Counted from the stretch's first letter, positions 1-7,765 are shown. The stretch: 9,128 nt of DNA from Propionibacteriaceae bacterium (GCA_009787035.1 WRGV01000008.1:5005-14132), one strand, 5' to 3'. Notes: generated by a model from the letters alone, not told the origin. Numbers and translations are program-made.

Positions 1-2046
1 CTGAAAGACGGGGCCGGACGCCAGCGTCGTCCAGCTCGCCGGGCCCACCGACAGGCGCTGTCCGGGGCTGGCGCGCACGATGGGCACGGTGGTGCTGTCG
101 ATGAACTGATGCATCTGGGCCACCGTGGCGTCGGACAGCCCGGCCCGCACCATGACCTCGCCCACCTGGTAGCGGTCGGCGAGCCCCTCGGCGCCGTCGA
201 TGTGGTCGGCATGCTGATGCGTGAGCACGACCAGCGGCAGCTGCCGCACGCCCAGTGCGTCCAGGCAGCGGTACAGCGCGGGCGGATCGGGCCCGGCGTC
301 CACCAGCAGACCCGCGTGCGGCCCCACATTGGCGACGGCCGCGTTGCCCTGGCCGACATCGCAGAACACCACCGTCCACTGGCCCGGCCAGCCCGGCGTC
401 GGCATCGGGACGAGCACGGCGACGACCAGTGCGGCGCACGCCAGTGCGGACGTCCAGGCGCGGGACAGCACGTGGCGCACGCCCCAGGCGGCGATCAAGC
501 TCAGCACCCCGATGACCGCGAGAACGGGCGCCGAGGCGCCCACGGGGATCGTCGCTCCCGGCAGCCCCGAGCCCAGGTGGGCGGCCAGCAGGATCGGCTC
601 GGCGCACCATCCCGCCAGCCAACCGAGGACGTGCGCGGCCGCGCTCGACACCGGCGCCACCAGGCATGTCGCCAGGCCGAGCACCGTCACCGGGCCGACG
701 AAGGGCCCGGCCGTGAGGTTGGCGAACGGGCCGACAGCGCTGACCTGGCCGTTGAGCGCCGTCACCAGCGGCTGGGTGGCTAGTTGGGCGGCCAGCGGCA
801 GGCAGATCGCCTCGGCCAGCCAGGGCGGGGTCCACGCCATCGCCTTCTGCCAACGGCCCAGCCACCACAGGATGCCCGCCGTGGCCACGGCCGACATCGC
901 GAACCCCCACGAATGGGACATCCACGGCGAGATCAGCAGCAGGGCACACACGGCCACCGCCAACTGGCGCAGGCCGCGACGGCTGTCCCGCGTCACTCCG
1001 GCGGCCGTCAGCGCCACCAGGCCCATCGCCGCCGCGCGCAGCACGCTCGGCTCTGCCCGGCACAGCACCACGAACCAGATCACCGCCAGGCCGGCCAGCC
1101 CGCGCAACCACCACCCCCGCACGCCGACGGCCCGGGCCAGCGCGAGCACGAAGCCCAGCATGAGCGTCAGGTTGGTGCCACTGACCGCCGTCAGATGCGA
1201 CAGGCTGGTGGCTCGGAACTGGTCGACCACCTCGGACGGCAGCGCGGACGTATCGCCCACCACCAGGGACGGCACCAGGCCGGCCTGGTCGGGTTGGCTG
1301 CCGGACATGGCGTCGTGCAGCCCGGCCCGCAGCGCCGTGATGGCTCGATCGAACGGCCCGGGTTGGCCCGTCACCGAGAGTGGGCCGGCCTGGCGCAGTC
1401 GCAGCGCCAACCCACTGCCCGCATCGGCCGGGGAGGCCCGCGCCGACACCGCGATCATCTGCCCGACGGCCACCATCTGCGCGTTGCTCGCCAGCACCAG
1501 CTGGGCGTCCAGCCGCATGGTCACCGTCTGGCCGCGCGCCTCGACCTGCCGCACCTGGATGGCCACCACCGTCTGTGCAGGCAGGATGCCGCGTGCCGGG
1601 TAGGTCACCGGATCGGCGCTCACGCGCGCCTGCACCCGCATGATGACCTGGCTTTGGGCCCACCCGGGCAGCGGGCCGGAGTCGGTCGCCCACCACGCCA
1701 GTCCGCCGACCACGCAGGCCAGCAGCCCGGCAGCCGCCGCAGCGACCGGCCAGTAGATCCTCTGCGTGGTAGCGGCGCCTGTGTGGTGTCGCAGGACGAT
1801 GATCGCCGCCGTCAGCGCCGCGGCGAAGAGGATGACCGCCCCGGCCAGCCACGCCGGGCCATGCGTGGCGCACCAGCATCCCGTCCAGACGCAGACCGCC
1901 ACCGGGACCATGCGCAGATCCGGCGCCCGCTCGGGCACGTCGCTTCCGGACGCCGGCTCGTTCCCGCTCGTGCGCAGGCCCGCGGCGATGCGCCGCGTCA
2001 ACGCGCCGGCCCACCGGCGCGGGGCGCCGTCCTCACACCGTGACAT
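1..2046 (-). CDS. comEC: ComEC/Rec2-type DNA-uptake channel protein (3' end missing)
   Basis: Integral membrane protein expected to form the channel that passes single-stranded DNA into the cytoplasm during transformation. The reading frame is open from the ATG at 2046 to the left edge: 682 codons, no stop, so the C-terminus is missing. Residues 1-45 are polar. Hydrophobic helices follow at about 47-85 and 98-120, then a soluble DUF4131-like stretch (about 130-225), then the competence domain. That domain carries the family hallmark HLTAVSGTN (284-292) and many helices up to about 548. A metallo-beta-lactamase-like domain follows: FCDVGQGNAA (561-570) and THQHADH (609-615), with metal-ligand candidates H610, H612, D614 and H615 intact. 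The start overlaps the end of comEA by 14 nt, and GGAG lies 4 nt upstream, suggesting translational coupling. A TTG at codon 16 is a weaker alternative start. Family identity is very secure; activity in natural transformation is inferred. Confidence 0.95.
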   Translation of the reverse strand, partial: MSRCEDGAPRRWAGALTRRIAAGLRTSGNEPASGSDVPERAPDLRMVPVAVCVWTGCWCATHGPAWLAGAVILFAAALTAAIIVLRHHTGAATTQRIYWPVAAAAAGLLACVVGGLAWWATDSGPLPGWAQSQVIMRVQARVSADPVTYPARGILPAQTVVAIQVRQVEARGQTVTMRLDAQLVLASNAQMVAVGQMIAVSARASPADAGSGLALRLRQAGPLSVTGQPGPFDRAITALRAGLHDAMSGSQPDQAGLVPSLVVGDTSALPSEVVDQFRATSLSHLTAVSGTNLTLMLGFVLALARAVGVRGWWLRGLAGLAVIWFVVLCRAEPSVLRAAAMGLVALTAAGVTRDSRRGLRQLAVAVCALLLISPWMSHSWGFAMSAVATAGILWWLGRWQKAMAWTPPWLAEAICLPLAAQLATQPLVTALNGQVSAVGPFANLTAGPFVGPVTVLGLATCLVAPVSSAAAHVLGWLAGWCAEPILLAAHLGSGLPGATIPVGASAPVLAVIGVLSLIAAWGVRHVLSRAWTSALACAALVVAVLVPMPTPGWPGQWTVVFCDVGQGNAAVANVGPHAGLLVDAGPDPPALYRCLDALGVRQLPLVVLTHQHADHIDGAEGLADRYQVGEVMVRAGLSDATVAQMHQFIDSTTVPIVRASPGQRLSVGPASWTTLASGPVFQ

Positions 2047-2956
2047 ACGGCTCCAGTTGGGCGAAGGTCTTGGGGCCGATGCCGTCCACCTCCTGCAGTT
2101 CGCTGACACTGGTGAACCGCTTGTTCTGATCGCGCCAGGCGATGATCTTCTGCGCCGTGACCGGCCCGACGCCGGGCAACTGCTCCAGCTGGGCCTGCGA
2201 GGCCGTGTTCAGGTTGATGACCGCTCCGGAGGCTGCGCCCGTCGCCGCGCCCGCCCCGGCGGCCTCGGTGCCGTTGATCTGGCCCTGGGGGTCCTGCTTC
2301 GTTCCGATCACGATCTGCGCGCCGTCGGCGACCACCGCCGCCAGGTTGAGCTGCGCCGGGTCGGCGTCGCCGCGCAACCCTCCGGCCGCGGCCAGCGCGT
2401 CCTCGACGCGCGACCCCGGCGCCAGCGTGACGACGCCGGGTGAGGCCACGGCGCCCAGCACGTGCACCTTGATGGGGACGACGCTGGGCGAGGCCGGGTT
2501 CGCCGCGGGGGATGCGGAGGCTGCCGCCGACCCGGACGCCACGACGGCGACGCTGGGTGAGGCCACCGCCTCGGGCCGCGACCGTGTGGCCTGCACGATG
2601 GCGAACACCACGGCCACCGCCAGCACGACCAGCAGCACGCCCATGTGTTCACGTGCGAAGCGCCACACCGGATGGTCCGCCGGCGTTTCGTCCTGGGGCA
2701 GCGGCGCGGTGGCCCCGGCCTGCCGCAGCGCCCGGGCGAGTTCCGCGTCGGTTTCATCCCACGCGGGCGCGCCATCCACGTCATCCGCGACCCCGTCCAC
2801 GGTGGGTTCTGCGGGCGCGAGCTGGCCCGGCAGCGCCCAGTCGCCGCCGGGATCGGACAGCAGCCGTTCGCGTCCGGTCACCGCGACCAGCCGTCGGCGC
2901 GCCACGTCCGCACCAGTGGGCTTGCCCCGTCCTTCGTCATCCGCCGAGAGCTTCAT
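2033..2956 (-). CDS. comEA: ComEA-type DNA-binding protein (SLBB plus helix-hairpin-helix)
   Basis: Membrane-anchored DNA receptor of the competence machinery, 307 aa. Residues 1-103 are an acidic, cytoplasmic-looking N-terminal tail, longer than in Bacillus ComEA. A single transmembrane helix spans about 106-122. A low-complexity Ala/Ser/Pro linker (about 126-160) leads to an SLBB-like domain (about 161-219, starting VHVLGAVASPG). A Gly/Ala spacer (about 229-245) precedes the C-terminal helix-hairpin-helix DNA-binding domain (247-307), which has the hallmarks INLNTAS (247-253), LPGVGP (260-265) and VDGIGP (290-295). The domain order matches extracellular ComEA. It precedes comEC and overlaps it, the usual pairing. 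The start has only a weak G-run Shine-Dalgarno. The upstream gap holds two DnaA-box-like sequences. Identity is secure; competence has not been shown for this organism. Confidence 0.95.
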   Translation of the reverse strand: MKLSADDEGRGKPTGADVARRRLVAVTGRERLLSDPGGDWALPGQLAPAEPTVDGVADDVDGAPAWDETDAELARALRQAGATAPLPQDETPADHPVWRFAREHMGVLLVVLAVAVVFAIVQATRSRPEAVASPSVAVVASGSAAASASPAANPASPSVVPIKVHVLGAVASPGVVTLAPGSRVEDALAAAGGLRGDADPAQLNLAAVVADGAQIVIGTKQDPQGQINGTEAAGAGAATGAASGAVINLNTASQAQLEQLPGVGPVTAQKIIAWRDQNKRFTSVSELQEVDGIGPKTFAQLEPYVTV

Positions 2957-3007
2957 ACCCCCACTCTGCTGAGGCGGTGCGGGCGTCGTCCGCCCAGTCG
3001 CTCAGGC

Positions 3008-3016
3008 TGTGGACAA
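3008..3016 (-). promoter_or_regulatory. DnaA box, TTGTCCACA variant
   Basis: On the minus strand this reads TTGTCCACA, the form described as preferred in high-GC actinobacteria such as Streptomyces. It is one base different from the box at 3037-3045, has the same orientation, and starts 29 nt from it. It lies about 50 nt upstream of the comEA start, where a bound protein could affect comEA transcription. Function is inferred. Confidence 0.5.
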
Positions 3017-3036
3017 TTCCTCGACCGGGCGCCGGA

Positions 3037-3045
3037 TGTGGATAA
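3037..3045 (-). promoter_or_regulatory. DnaA box, exact match to TTATCCACA
   Basis: On the minus strand these nine bases read TTATCCACA, the classical high-affinity DnaA box. It lies in the gap between kduI and comEA, about 80 nt upstream of the comEA start. A second near-identical box lies 29 nt away in the same orientation. The sequence match is certain; occupancy by DnaA is inference. Confidence 0.5.
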
Positions 3046-3084
3046 CCGGACAGGCTCGCTGGCAGGCGGCCTGGCGCGATCTGA

Positions 3085-3921
3085 CTACAGCAGGGCCGTG
3101 GGCGGGAACGGCTGCATGTCGTCGTAGTCGCGATTCTCGCCCGCCATCGCCCACACGAACGAGTACGCGGCGGTGCCGACACCGGAATGCACCGACCAGC
3201 TGGGCGAGATGACGGCCTGGTCATTGGCGACGATGAGGTGCCGGGTCTGCTGCGGCTGGCCGAACAGGTGCACGATGCGGGCATCGTCGGGCAGGTCGAA
3301 GTACAGGTAGCACTCGGTGCGACGGATGTGTGTGTGGGCGGGCATGGTGTTCCACATGTTGCCGGGGTGCAGCGTGGTGACGCCCATGACGACCTGGCAC
3401 GACGAGACGCCGTCGGCGTGGATGTAGCGGTTGAGGGTGCGTTCGTTGGACGTGAGCGGGGCGCCGAGCTCGCGGATGTCACCGGCGCCGGGCTGGGTCA
3501 GCGCGGTGGGGCAGGCGGTGTGCGCCGGGGCGGAGAAGACGTAGAACTTGGCAGGCTGGTCGGCGTTGTCGCTGGTGAAGACGGGGTTGGGTGCGCCGCG
3601 TCCGATGTAGAGGCAGGCGCCGTGGACAAGGCGGAAGTCCCGATCGCCGACGCTGACGACGCCATCGGCGCCGACGTTGACGATGCCGGCCTCGCGGTGC
3701 TCGAAGAACGTGGCGCTCCGCAGCAGGGCGGGGGCCTCCAGCGTGAGCGGGGCCGGGCCGGGGCACGCGCCGCCGAGCACGATGCGGTCGTGGTGCGTGT
3801 AGACGAGCCGGATCTGGCCCGGCGTGAAGACATCGTCAATGAGGTATCGCGCCCGGGCTTCCTGGGTCGTCATGGTGGCGATCTGGTCGGGATGGGTGGC
3901 GTAGCGCTCTTCGATTTCCAT
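3085..3921 (-). CDS. kduI: 5-dehydro-4-deoxy-D-glucuronate isomerase (KduI, EC 5.3.1.17)
   Basis: Converts 4-deoxy-L-threo-5-hexosulose uronate, the open form of unsaturated uronic acids, to 3-deoxy-D-glycero-2,5-hexodiulosonate in the cytoplasm. The protein is 278 aa, the same length as E. coli KduI as I recall it, and reads as family over its full length. The four cupin zinc ligands known for E. coli KduI are at the same positions: H196 and H198 in PAHTH, E203 in RRTE, and H245 in WSVHSG. Other familiar segments are EHREAGIVNVG (74-84) and HPGNMWNTMP (185-194). AAGGAG lies just upstream of the ATG. It is the last gene of the minus-strand operon, 27 nt after kduD, whose product uses the KduI product. 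I see no convincing T-tailed terminator after the stop. IolB, another cupin isomerase, is less likely given the residue-level match. Confidence 0.96.
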   Translation of the reverse strand: MEIEERYATHPDQIATMTTQEARARYLIDDVFTPGQIRLVYTHHDRIVLGGACPGPAPLTLEAPALLRSATFFEHREAGIVNVGADGVVSVGDRDFRLVHGACLYIGRGAPNPVFTSDNADQPAKFYVFSAPAHTACPTALTQPGAGDIRELGAPLTSNERTLNRYIHADGVSSCQVVMGVTTLHPGNMWNTMPAHTHIRRTECYLYFDLPDDARIVHLFGQPQQTRHLIVANDQAVISPSWSVHSGVGTAAYSFVWAMAGENRDYDDMQPFPPTALL

Positions 3922-3948
3922 GGGTGGTTCTCCTTGTCGAGGTGGTGA

Positions 3949-4710
3949 TCAGCGGCACAGCCAGCCGCCGTCGACGACGAGCACGGTGCCGTGCACGTAG
4001 TCGGATGCGGCGCTGGACAGGAAGATGACGGCGCCGGCGAGGTCGGCGGGGGTGCCCCAGCGCCCGGCGGGGATGCGTTCGCCGATGGCGGACGAACGCG
4101 CCGGGTCGGCCCGCAGGGGAGCGGTGTTGTCGGTGGCCATATAGCCGGGGGCGATGGCGTTGACGTTGACGCCCGCGCCCGCCCATTCGTTGGCCAGCGC
4201 CTTGGTCATGCCGGCCACGGCATGCTTGGCGGCGGTGTACGCGGCGACGTTGATGCCTCCCTGGAACGACAGGGCCGAGGCCACGGTGACAATCTTGCCG
4301 TGGCCCTGCGCGACGAACCGGCGCCCGGCGGCCTGGGTGAGCCAGAAGGCCGCATCCAGATCGACGCGCAGCACGTCGTCCCAGTCGGCGGGGTCGATGT
4401 CGACGGCAGGGGCGCGCCGGATGATCCCGGCGTTGTTGACCAGGATGTCCACGTGCCCGAGCGCGGCGACGGCCTCGTCCACCACCTCGCGCAGTTCGCC
4501 GACGGTCGCCTGGGCCAGGTCGCACGACAGCGGCAGCGCGCGTCGTCCGCACGCCCGGATGGCCTGGACGGTGGCGTCGGCGGGCGAGCGGTCGAGCGTC
4601 GCGACGTCGGCGCCGGCCTGGGCCAGCGCGATCGCCATGCCCTGGCCCAGGCCCCGGCTCGTGCCGGTTACGAGGGCCACCTTTCCCGTCAGGTCGAACA
4701 GATCGGTCAT
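3949..4710 (-). CDS. kduD: 2-dehydro-3-deoxy-D-gluconate 5-dehydrogenase (KduD, SDR family, EC 1.1.1.127)
   Basis: NAD(P)H-dependent oxidoreductase that reduces 3-deoxy-D-glycero-2,5-hexodiulosonate to 2-keto-3-deoxygluconate (KDG). A classical short-chain dehydrogenase of 253 aa: glycine-rich cofactor loop TGTSRGLG (15-22), NNAG (92-95), catalytic S145, and YTAAK with Y158 and K162. Asp40 (TLDRS) closes the second strand, where acidic residues usually favour NAD over NADP. The stretch LSFQGGI (147-153) and the end VDGGWL (247-251) are typical of KduD within the large SDR family. AAGGAG lies 5 nt before the ATG. The gene starts 19 nt after the GH88 stop and is followed 27 nt later by kduI. 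The pairing with kduI makes the KduD call much firmer than sequence alone. The alternative would be another SDR such as a gluconate 5-dehydrogenase. Confidence 0.93.
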   Translation of the reverse strand: MTDLFDLTGKVALVTGTSRGLGQGMAIALAQAGADVATLDRSPADATVQAIRACGRRALPLSCDLAQATVGELREVVDEAVAALGHVDILVNNAGIIRRAPAVDIDPADWDDVLRVDLDAAFWLTQAAGRRFVAQGHGKIVTVASALSFQGGINVAAYTAAKHAVAGMTKALANEWAGAGVNVNAIAPGYMATDNTAPLRADPARSSAIGERIPAGRWGTPADLAGAVIFLSSAASDYVHGTVLVVDGGWLCR

Positions 4711-4729
4711 GTCGTCTCCTTTTTCATGC

Positions 4730-5860
4730 TCACCATGGCAGCACGCACGCGGGGTGCGTCAGCCGGGTCAGCGCCTCCAGATAGAAGTAGTCGCCCCACA
4801 GCGTGGCCTCGTCGATGCCCTCGCCGCCGGGCAGGTTGTAGACGCCGTGCAGCAGCAGGGCGTCGCTGCCCGCGGGGGCGGCGCAGTGGTCGATGAGGGA
4901 CGTCACGAGAGCCTCGGCCTTGCTGCGGGCGTCCGGGCTGGCGATGGCCAGCTCCAGCAGGCCGCAGGCCGCGATGGCGCCGGCAGAGCTGTCCCGGGGC
5001 TGGGAGGAACCGTCGGTGAACACCAGGTCCCAGTAGGGCACGCGGTCGGAAGGCAGGCGCACCCAGAACGCGTCCGCGCATCGCTTCGAGGTCTCCCAGA
5101 AGAGCTGCTCACCGCTGTGCCGGTGGGCCAGCGCGAACCCGTAGATCGCCCAGGCCTGCCCGCGCGCCCAGCAGGATGCGTCATCGTGGCCCTGGTGCGT
5201 GGCTCCGCGCAGCGGCGCACCCGTGCCCGGATCCCAGAAGAAGGTGTGATAGGTGGTGCCGTCGGCCCGCACGATGTGGTCGCGCAGCTGGCGGGCGTGC
5301 CGCGTCGCGGCGTGCGCATACCGCGGGTCGCCGCTGGTCTGGCTGGCCCAATACAGCAACGGCAGATTCATCAGCGAGTCGACGATGGCGCGGCCGCGCT
5401 GGGCCGGGTCGTCCAGGCTGCCCCACGCCTGGATGATGCCCGCGGGCTCGACCACCCGCGTCAGCAGGCGGTCGGCTGCGGCCAGGCCGACCTGGCGGGC
5501 TGCCGCGTCCCTGGTCAGCAACCAGGCGTTGACGCAGGACAGGCTGTACAGGAAGCCGAGGTCGTGTGTGTCGAGCTCGACGCCGTCGCGCAGGCGGGCG
5601 GCGAAGCTGGCGACATCGGCGGATGCCGCGTCTGCGAAGCGCTCCTGGCCGGTCACCTGCGCGCACAGCCACAGCATTCCGGTACGAAAGCCCGTCGTCC
5701 AGCCCAGGTTCGCACCGTCCGGAAGGCCCGCCGCGCCGGGCCGGTGCCGGTACCGTCCGGCGAGCGTGCAGTCGCCGGGGAAGTCCGTGCCGAACTCGTG
5801 GGCGCACGTCTGGACGGCCCGGGTTGCCCGCGCCAGCGCGGCGTCGAACGGCTCGCTCAT
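4730..5860 (-). CDS. ugl: Unsaturated glucuronyl hydrolase, glycoside hydrolase family 88
   Basis: Removes the 4,5-unsaturated uronic acid from the non-reducing end of oligosaccharides made by polysaccharide lyases, by hydration of the double bond. The protein is 376 aa, close to the family norm, and should form an (alpha/alpha)6 barrel. The two catalytic aspartates known from Bacillus sp. GL1 UGL (D88 and D149) correspond to D100 in THDLGFLYSL and D161 in IVDSLMNLPLLYWA. The substrate-site segment GHDDASCWARGQAWAIYG (224-241) is also typical. There is no signal peptide, so it is cytoplasmic. The start is the ATG at 5860, which forms an ATGA overlap with the upstream stop and has GGAGG 7 nt before it. 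The frame is open further upstream, but that part lies inside the DUF2264 gene and is not family-like. Rhamnogalacturonyl hydrolase (GH105) is the nearest alternative. Whether the natural substrate is glycosaminoglycan, pectin or another polymer cannot be told. Confidence 0.93.
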   Translation of the reverse strand: MSEPFDAALARATRAVQTCAHEFGTDFPGDCTLAGRYRHRPGAAGLPDGANLGWTTGFRTGMLWLCAQVTGQERFADAASADVASFAARLRDGVELDTHDLGFLYSLSCVNAWLLTRDAAARQVGLAAADRLLTRVVEPAGIIQAWGSLDDPAQRGRAIVDSLMNLPLLYWASQTSGDPRYAHAATRHARQLRDHIVRADGTTYHTFFWDPGTGAPLRGATHQGHDDASCWARGQAWAIYGFALAHRHSGEQLFWETSKRCADAFWVRLPSDRVPYWDLVFTDGSSQPRDSSAGAIAACGLLELAIASPDARSKAEALVTSLIDHCAAPAGSDALLLHGVYNLPGGEGIDEATLWGDYFYLEALTRLTHPACVLPW

Positions 5861-7728
5861 CGTCCGTCCTCCGTTCGGGGCAGTGCAGCGCGCGTCGCGT
5901 GCCCATCCGGCCAGGTGATCCGCACCTCGCCGTCCGCGCAGGTCACCGTGGCGTCGTCGGTTGCGTCGTCGCTTGTCAGTGTGAGAATTGTCCAGATCCA
6001 GGTGTCCGGAAGGATCGGCAGCGTGACGCTCGGCACCCGCGCGGGCGTCCCCAGCGGGCTGGCGTCCGGACGCTCGTCCCAGGTCGTCGGCGTGCCGTCC
6101 AGGGCGCGCAGGCCGCTGTGCGGTGCGGACGGCCCCGCCACGGCCCAGCCGCCGACGCGCAGTGCCACGGCCCGGGGGGCGGGTTCGTGGACGCGGACGC
6201 CGCGCACCTCCCAGGGACCGCGGACCACCGAGACGGTCAGCACGTCGCCGGCGGGCTCGGCGGTGCCGGCGAGTCCGGAGCCGTGCCGGGTCTGTGCGGG
6301 CGCCGCGTCGAGCCAGTGCGCGTGCGCGAGCGAGACGCCCAGGCCGGCTCCGTCGTCCAGCACTCGGCAGGCCAGCGTCTCGAACCCGGCCCGGTGTGAG
6401 CACCGTCCGTCCGCGTCGATCAGGCAGATCGATTGGTCGAGGGGACTCGTCCAGGCCGTCTCGTCCAGCAGCGGGGCGGTGGCGGTGGAGTAGCCGAACC
6501 GGGCGTACAGCGGCGAGTCGCCGACGGTGTCGCCGACGCACGCGTGGTCGGTGCCGTGATTGGCGACGCGGACGATGCCGTCGGCGTGCGTGCCCGTGAC
6601 GATCCAGCCGGGTGCGCGCAGGGTGCGCACGAAGTCGCCCTGCTCGACGGGCAGGGGCTCCTCGGGTGTCGTCCAGGCCGGGTCATCCGGCGGCAATGCC
6701 AGACCTAACAGGCCTTTGACGGCCCAATACGGCGAGCCGGGGCCCGAGTACGACTGCGCCAGTTCGCGCCAGGGGCCGAACCAGCCCATCGTCAGCAGGC
6801 CGCGCTCACCGGGCACGCCGTGCTCGGCGAAGTGTCCCACGATGGCGGACGCCGCGTGGCGCAGCAGTCCCGGCGATGTGGACGGCACGCGGGCCAGCGC
6901 GCCCACCCAGAACGGGGCGGCCGCGGCGAAACGGTAGATCAGCGAGCGGCCCTGCACCAGGGGGCCGCCATCGGCGCCGACCAGGTGGACGGCGTCGAGC
7001 AGGTAGCGGTCGAGCAGAGCGCGGTCGCGTTCGCGGCGCTCGTCGTCGGCGAGGTCGCGGGCGCCGGCCATGCGCTGCCACAGCGTGGGATACAGCTGCA
7101 GCGCCCAGCCGCTGTAGTGGTCAAAGGAGCGCCCGTCGCCGTCGGCGAGCCATCCGTCCTCGCGGACGAAGCTGTCGTGCAGCGCCAGGTCGGCGGCGAT
7201 GTCGTCGGGCGACCAAGGGCCGCCGACGCTGCGCAGGAAGGTCTCGACACAGATCCGGAACCACAGCCAGTTGTTGCGGGGATAGGTGTCGTCGCCGACC
7301 ACCTCGGCCAGGTAGTCGATCACGCGGGCCTGGACGGGCGCATCGAGCCTGTCCCACAGCCAGGGGCGCGTCGCGTCGAGCGACAGCGCGATCGAGGCGG
7401 CCTCGACCTTGGCCTGGCTGTGTTCGGTGGGGCGCACCCAGCGATGGGGCGAGGCGGGGTCGACGCCGTCGTCCACGCCCTGCGCGTACCAGGCGGCCAG
7501 CCCCAGCGGGTCACGGCCTTGCAGGCCGGCCAGCCGGAATCCGGCGAGCAGAAACGTGCGGGCGAAACCCTCCAGGCCATCCACGTCGTGTCCGTAGCCG
7601 CCCACCGCGCCCGGGATGTAGATGCGGCCGTGTCCCGGCGCCGCGTACGGACGGACCGCGGTGAGCAGCGTGTCGGCGTAGCGCTCCCACCGCTGTCGCG
7701 GCCAGCTGTGCGTGGACGTGTCGTCCAT
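5857..7728 (-). CDS. DUF2264-family protein, candidate uronide-directed lyase or glycosidase
   Basis: A 623-aa soluble protein, first in the operon, with no signal peptide or membrane segment. I recognise it as DUF2264 family. The N-terminal two thirds (about 1-345) are rich in Trp/Tyr helices, as in (alpha/alpha)n toroid carbohydrate enzymes. About 365-623 looks beta-rich, suggesting a C-terminal sandwich. Conserved-looking, active-site-like segments are RNNWLWFR (151-158), DGWLADGDGRSFDHYSGWA (191-209, with D203, H204, Y205), GRSLIYRFA (260-268), GPGSPYWAVKGL (329-340) and NHGTDH (390-395). It overlaps the GH88 gene by 4 nt, so the two are probably translationally coupled. The context implies it shortens or trims a uronic-acid oligosaccharide for GH88. 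From memory, some DUF2264 proteins have been placed in glycoside hydrolase family GH154 (beta-glucuronidase); I cannot verify that here. The start at 7728 was preferred over a TTG at 7764 because only it has a strong Shine-Dalgarno. The family call is fairly sure; the function is open. Confidence 0.82.
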   Translation of the reverse strand: MDDTSTHSWPRQRWERYADTLLTAVRPYAAPGHGRIYIPGAVGGYGHDVDGLEGFARTFLLAGFRLAGLQGRDPLGLAAWYAQGVDDGVDPASPHRWVRPTEHSQAKVEAASIALSLDATRPWLWDRLDAPVQARVIDYLAEVVGDDTYPRNNWLWFRICVETFLRSVGGPWSPDDIAADLALHDSFVREDGWLADGDGRSFDHYSGWALQLYPTLWQRMAGARDLADDERRERDRALLDRYLLDAVHLVGADGGPLVQGRSLIYRFAAAAPFWVGALARVPSTSPGLLRHAASAIVGHFAEHGVPGERGLLTMGWFGPWRELAQSYSGPGSPYWAVKGLLGLALPPDDPAWTTPEEPLPVEQGDFVRTLRAPGWIVTGTHADGIVRVANHGTDHACVGDTVGDSPLYARFGYSTATAPLLDETAWTSPLDQSICLIDADGRCSHRAGFETLACRVLDDGAGLGVSLAHAHWLDAAPAQTRHGSGLAGTAEPAGDVLTVSVVRGPWEVRGVRVHEPAPRAVALRVGGWAVAGPSAPHSGLRALDGTPTTWDERPDASPLGTPARVPSVTLPILPDTWIWTILTLTSDDATDDATVTCADGEVRITWPDGHATRAALPRTEDGR

Positions 7729-7732
7729 CGTG

Positions 7733-7739
7733 CCTCCTC
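7733..7739 (-). promoter_or_regulatory. Ribosome binding site deciding the DUF2264 start
   Basis: On the minus strand GAGGAGG lies 4 nt before the ATG at 7728. It is a near-perfect anti-16S match. It supports this start over an in-frame TTG 36 nt upstream that lacks such a site. Confidence 0.8.
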
Positions 7740-7765
7740 GGCTGCGGGTCCTTTGATGGTGCAAT

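Noticed and set aside
221..2043. Long plus-strand open frames across the comEC region.
   Set aside because: They are low-complexity, Arg/Pro/His-rich shadows of comEC, whose minus-strand frame shows the full family pattern and catalytic motifs.
2981..2995. Hairpin GGGCG-TCGTC-CGCCC between comEA and kduI.
   Set aside because: Only a 5-bp stem with no T-run on either strand; common in GC-rich DNA, so I do not call it a terminator.
3046..3084. Possible terminator just after kduI, around CAGG-CGG-CCTG.
   Set aside because: The stem is 4 bp with mismatches beyond and no T-tract; not enough to support termination.
4154..6493. A 779-codon open frame on the plus strand, antisense to the GH88 and DUF2264 genes.
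   Set aside because: Stops are rare in antisense frames of such GC-rich DNA. Its product is Arg/Ala/Ser-rich with no recognisable domain, while the minus strand carries two clear enzyme families over the same bases.
5861..6541. Upstream extension of the GH88 frame to a start at 6541.
   Set aside because: The extension lies wholly inside the DUF2264 gene, reads as Arg-rich noise, and the ATG at 5860 has a good ribosome site and the expected family N-terminus.
7729..7764. TTG start giving the DUF2264 protein 12 extra residues.
   Set aside because: The TTG lies at or next to the predicted transcription start and lacks a Shine-Dalgarno, whereas the ATG at 7728 follows GAGGAGG.
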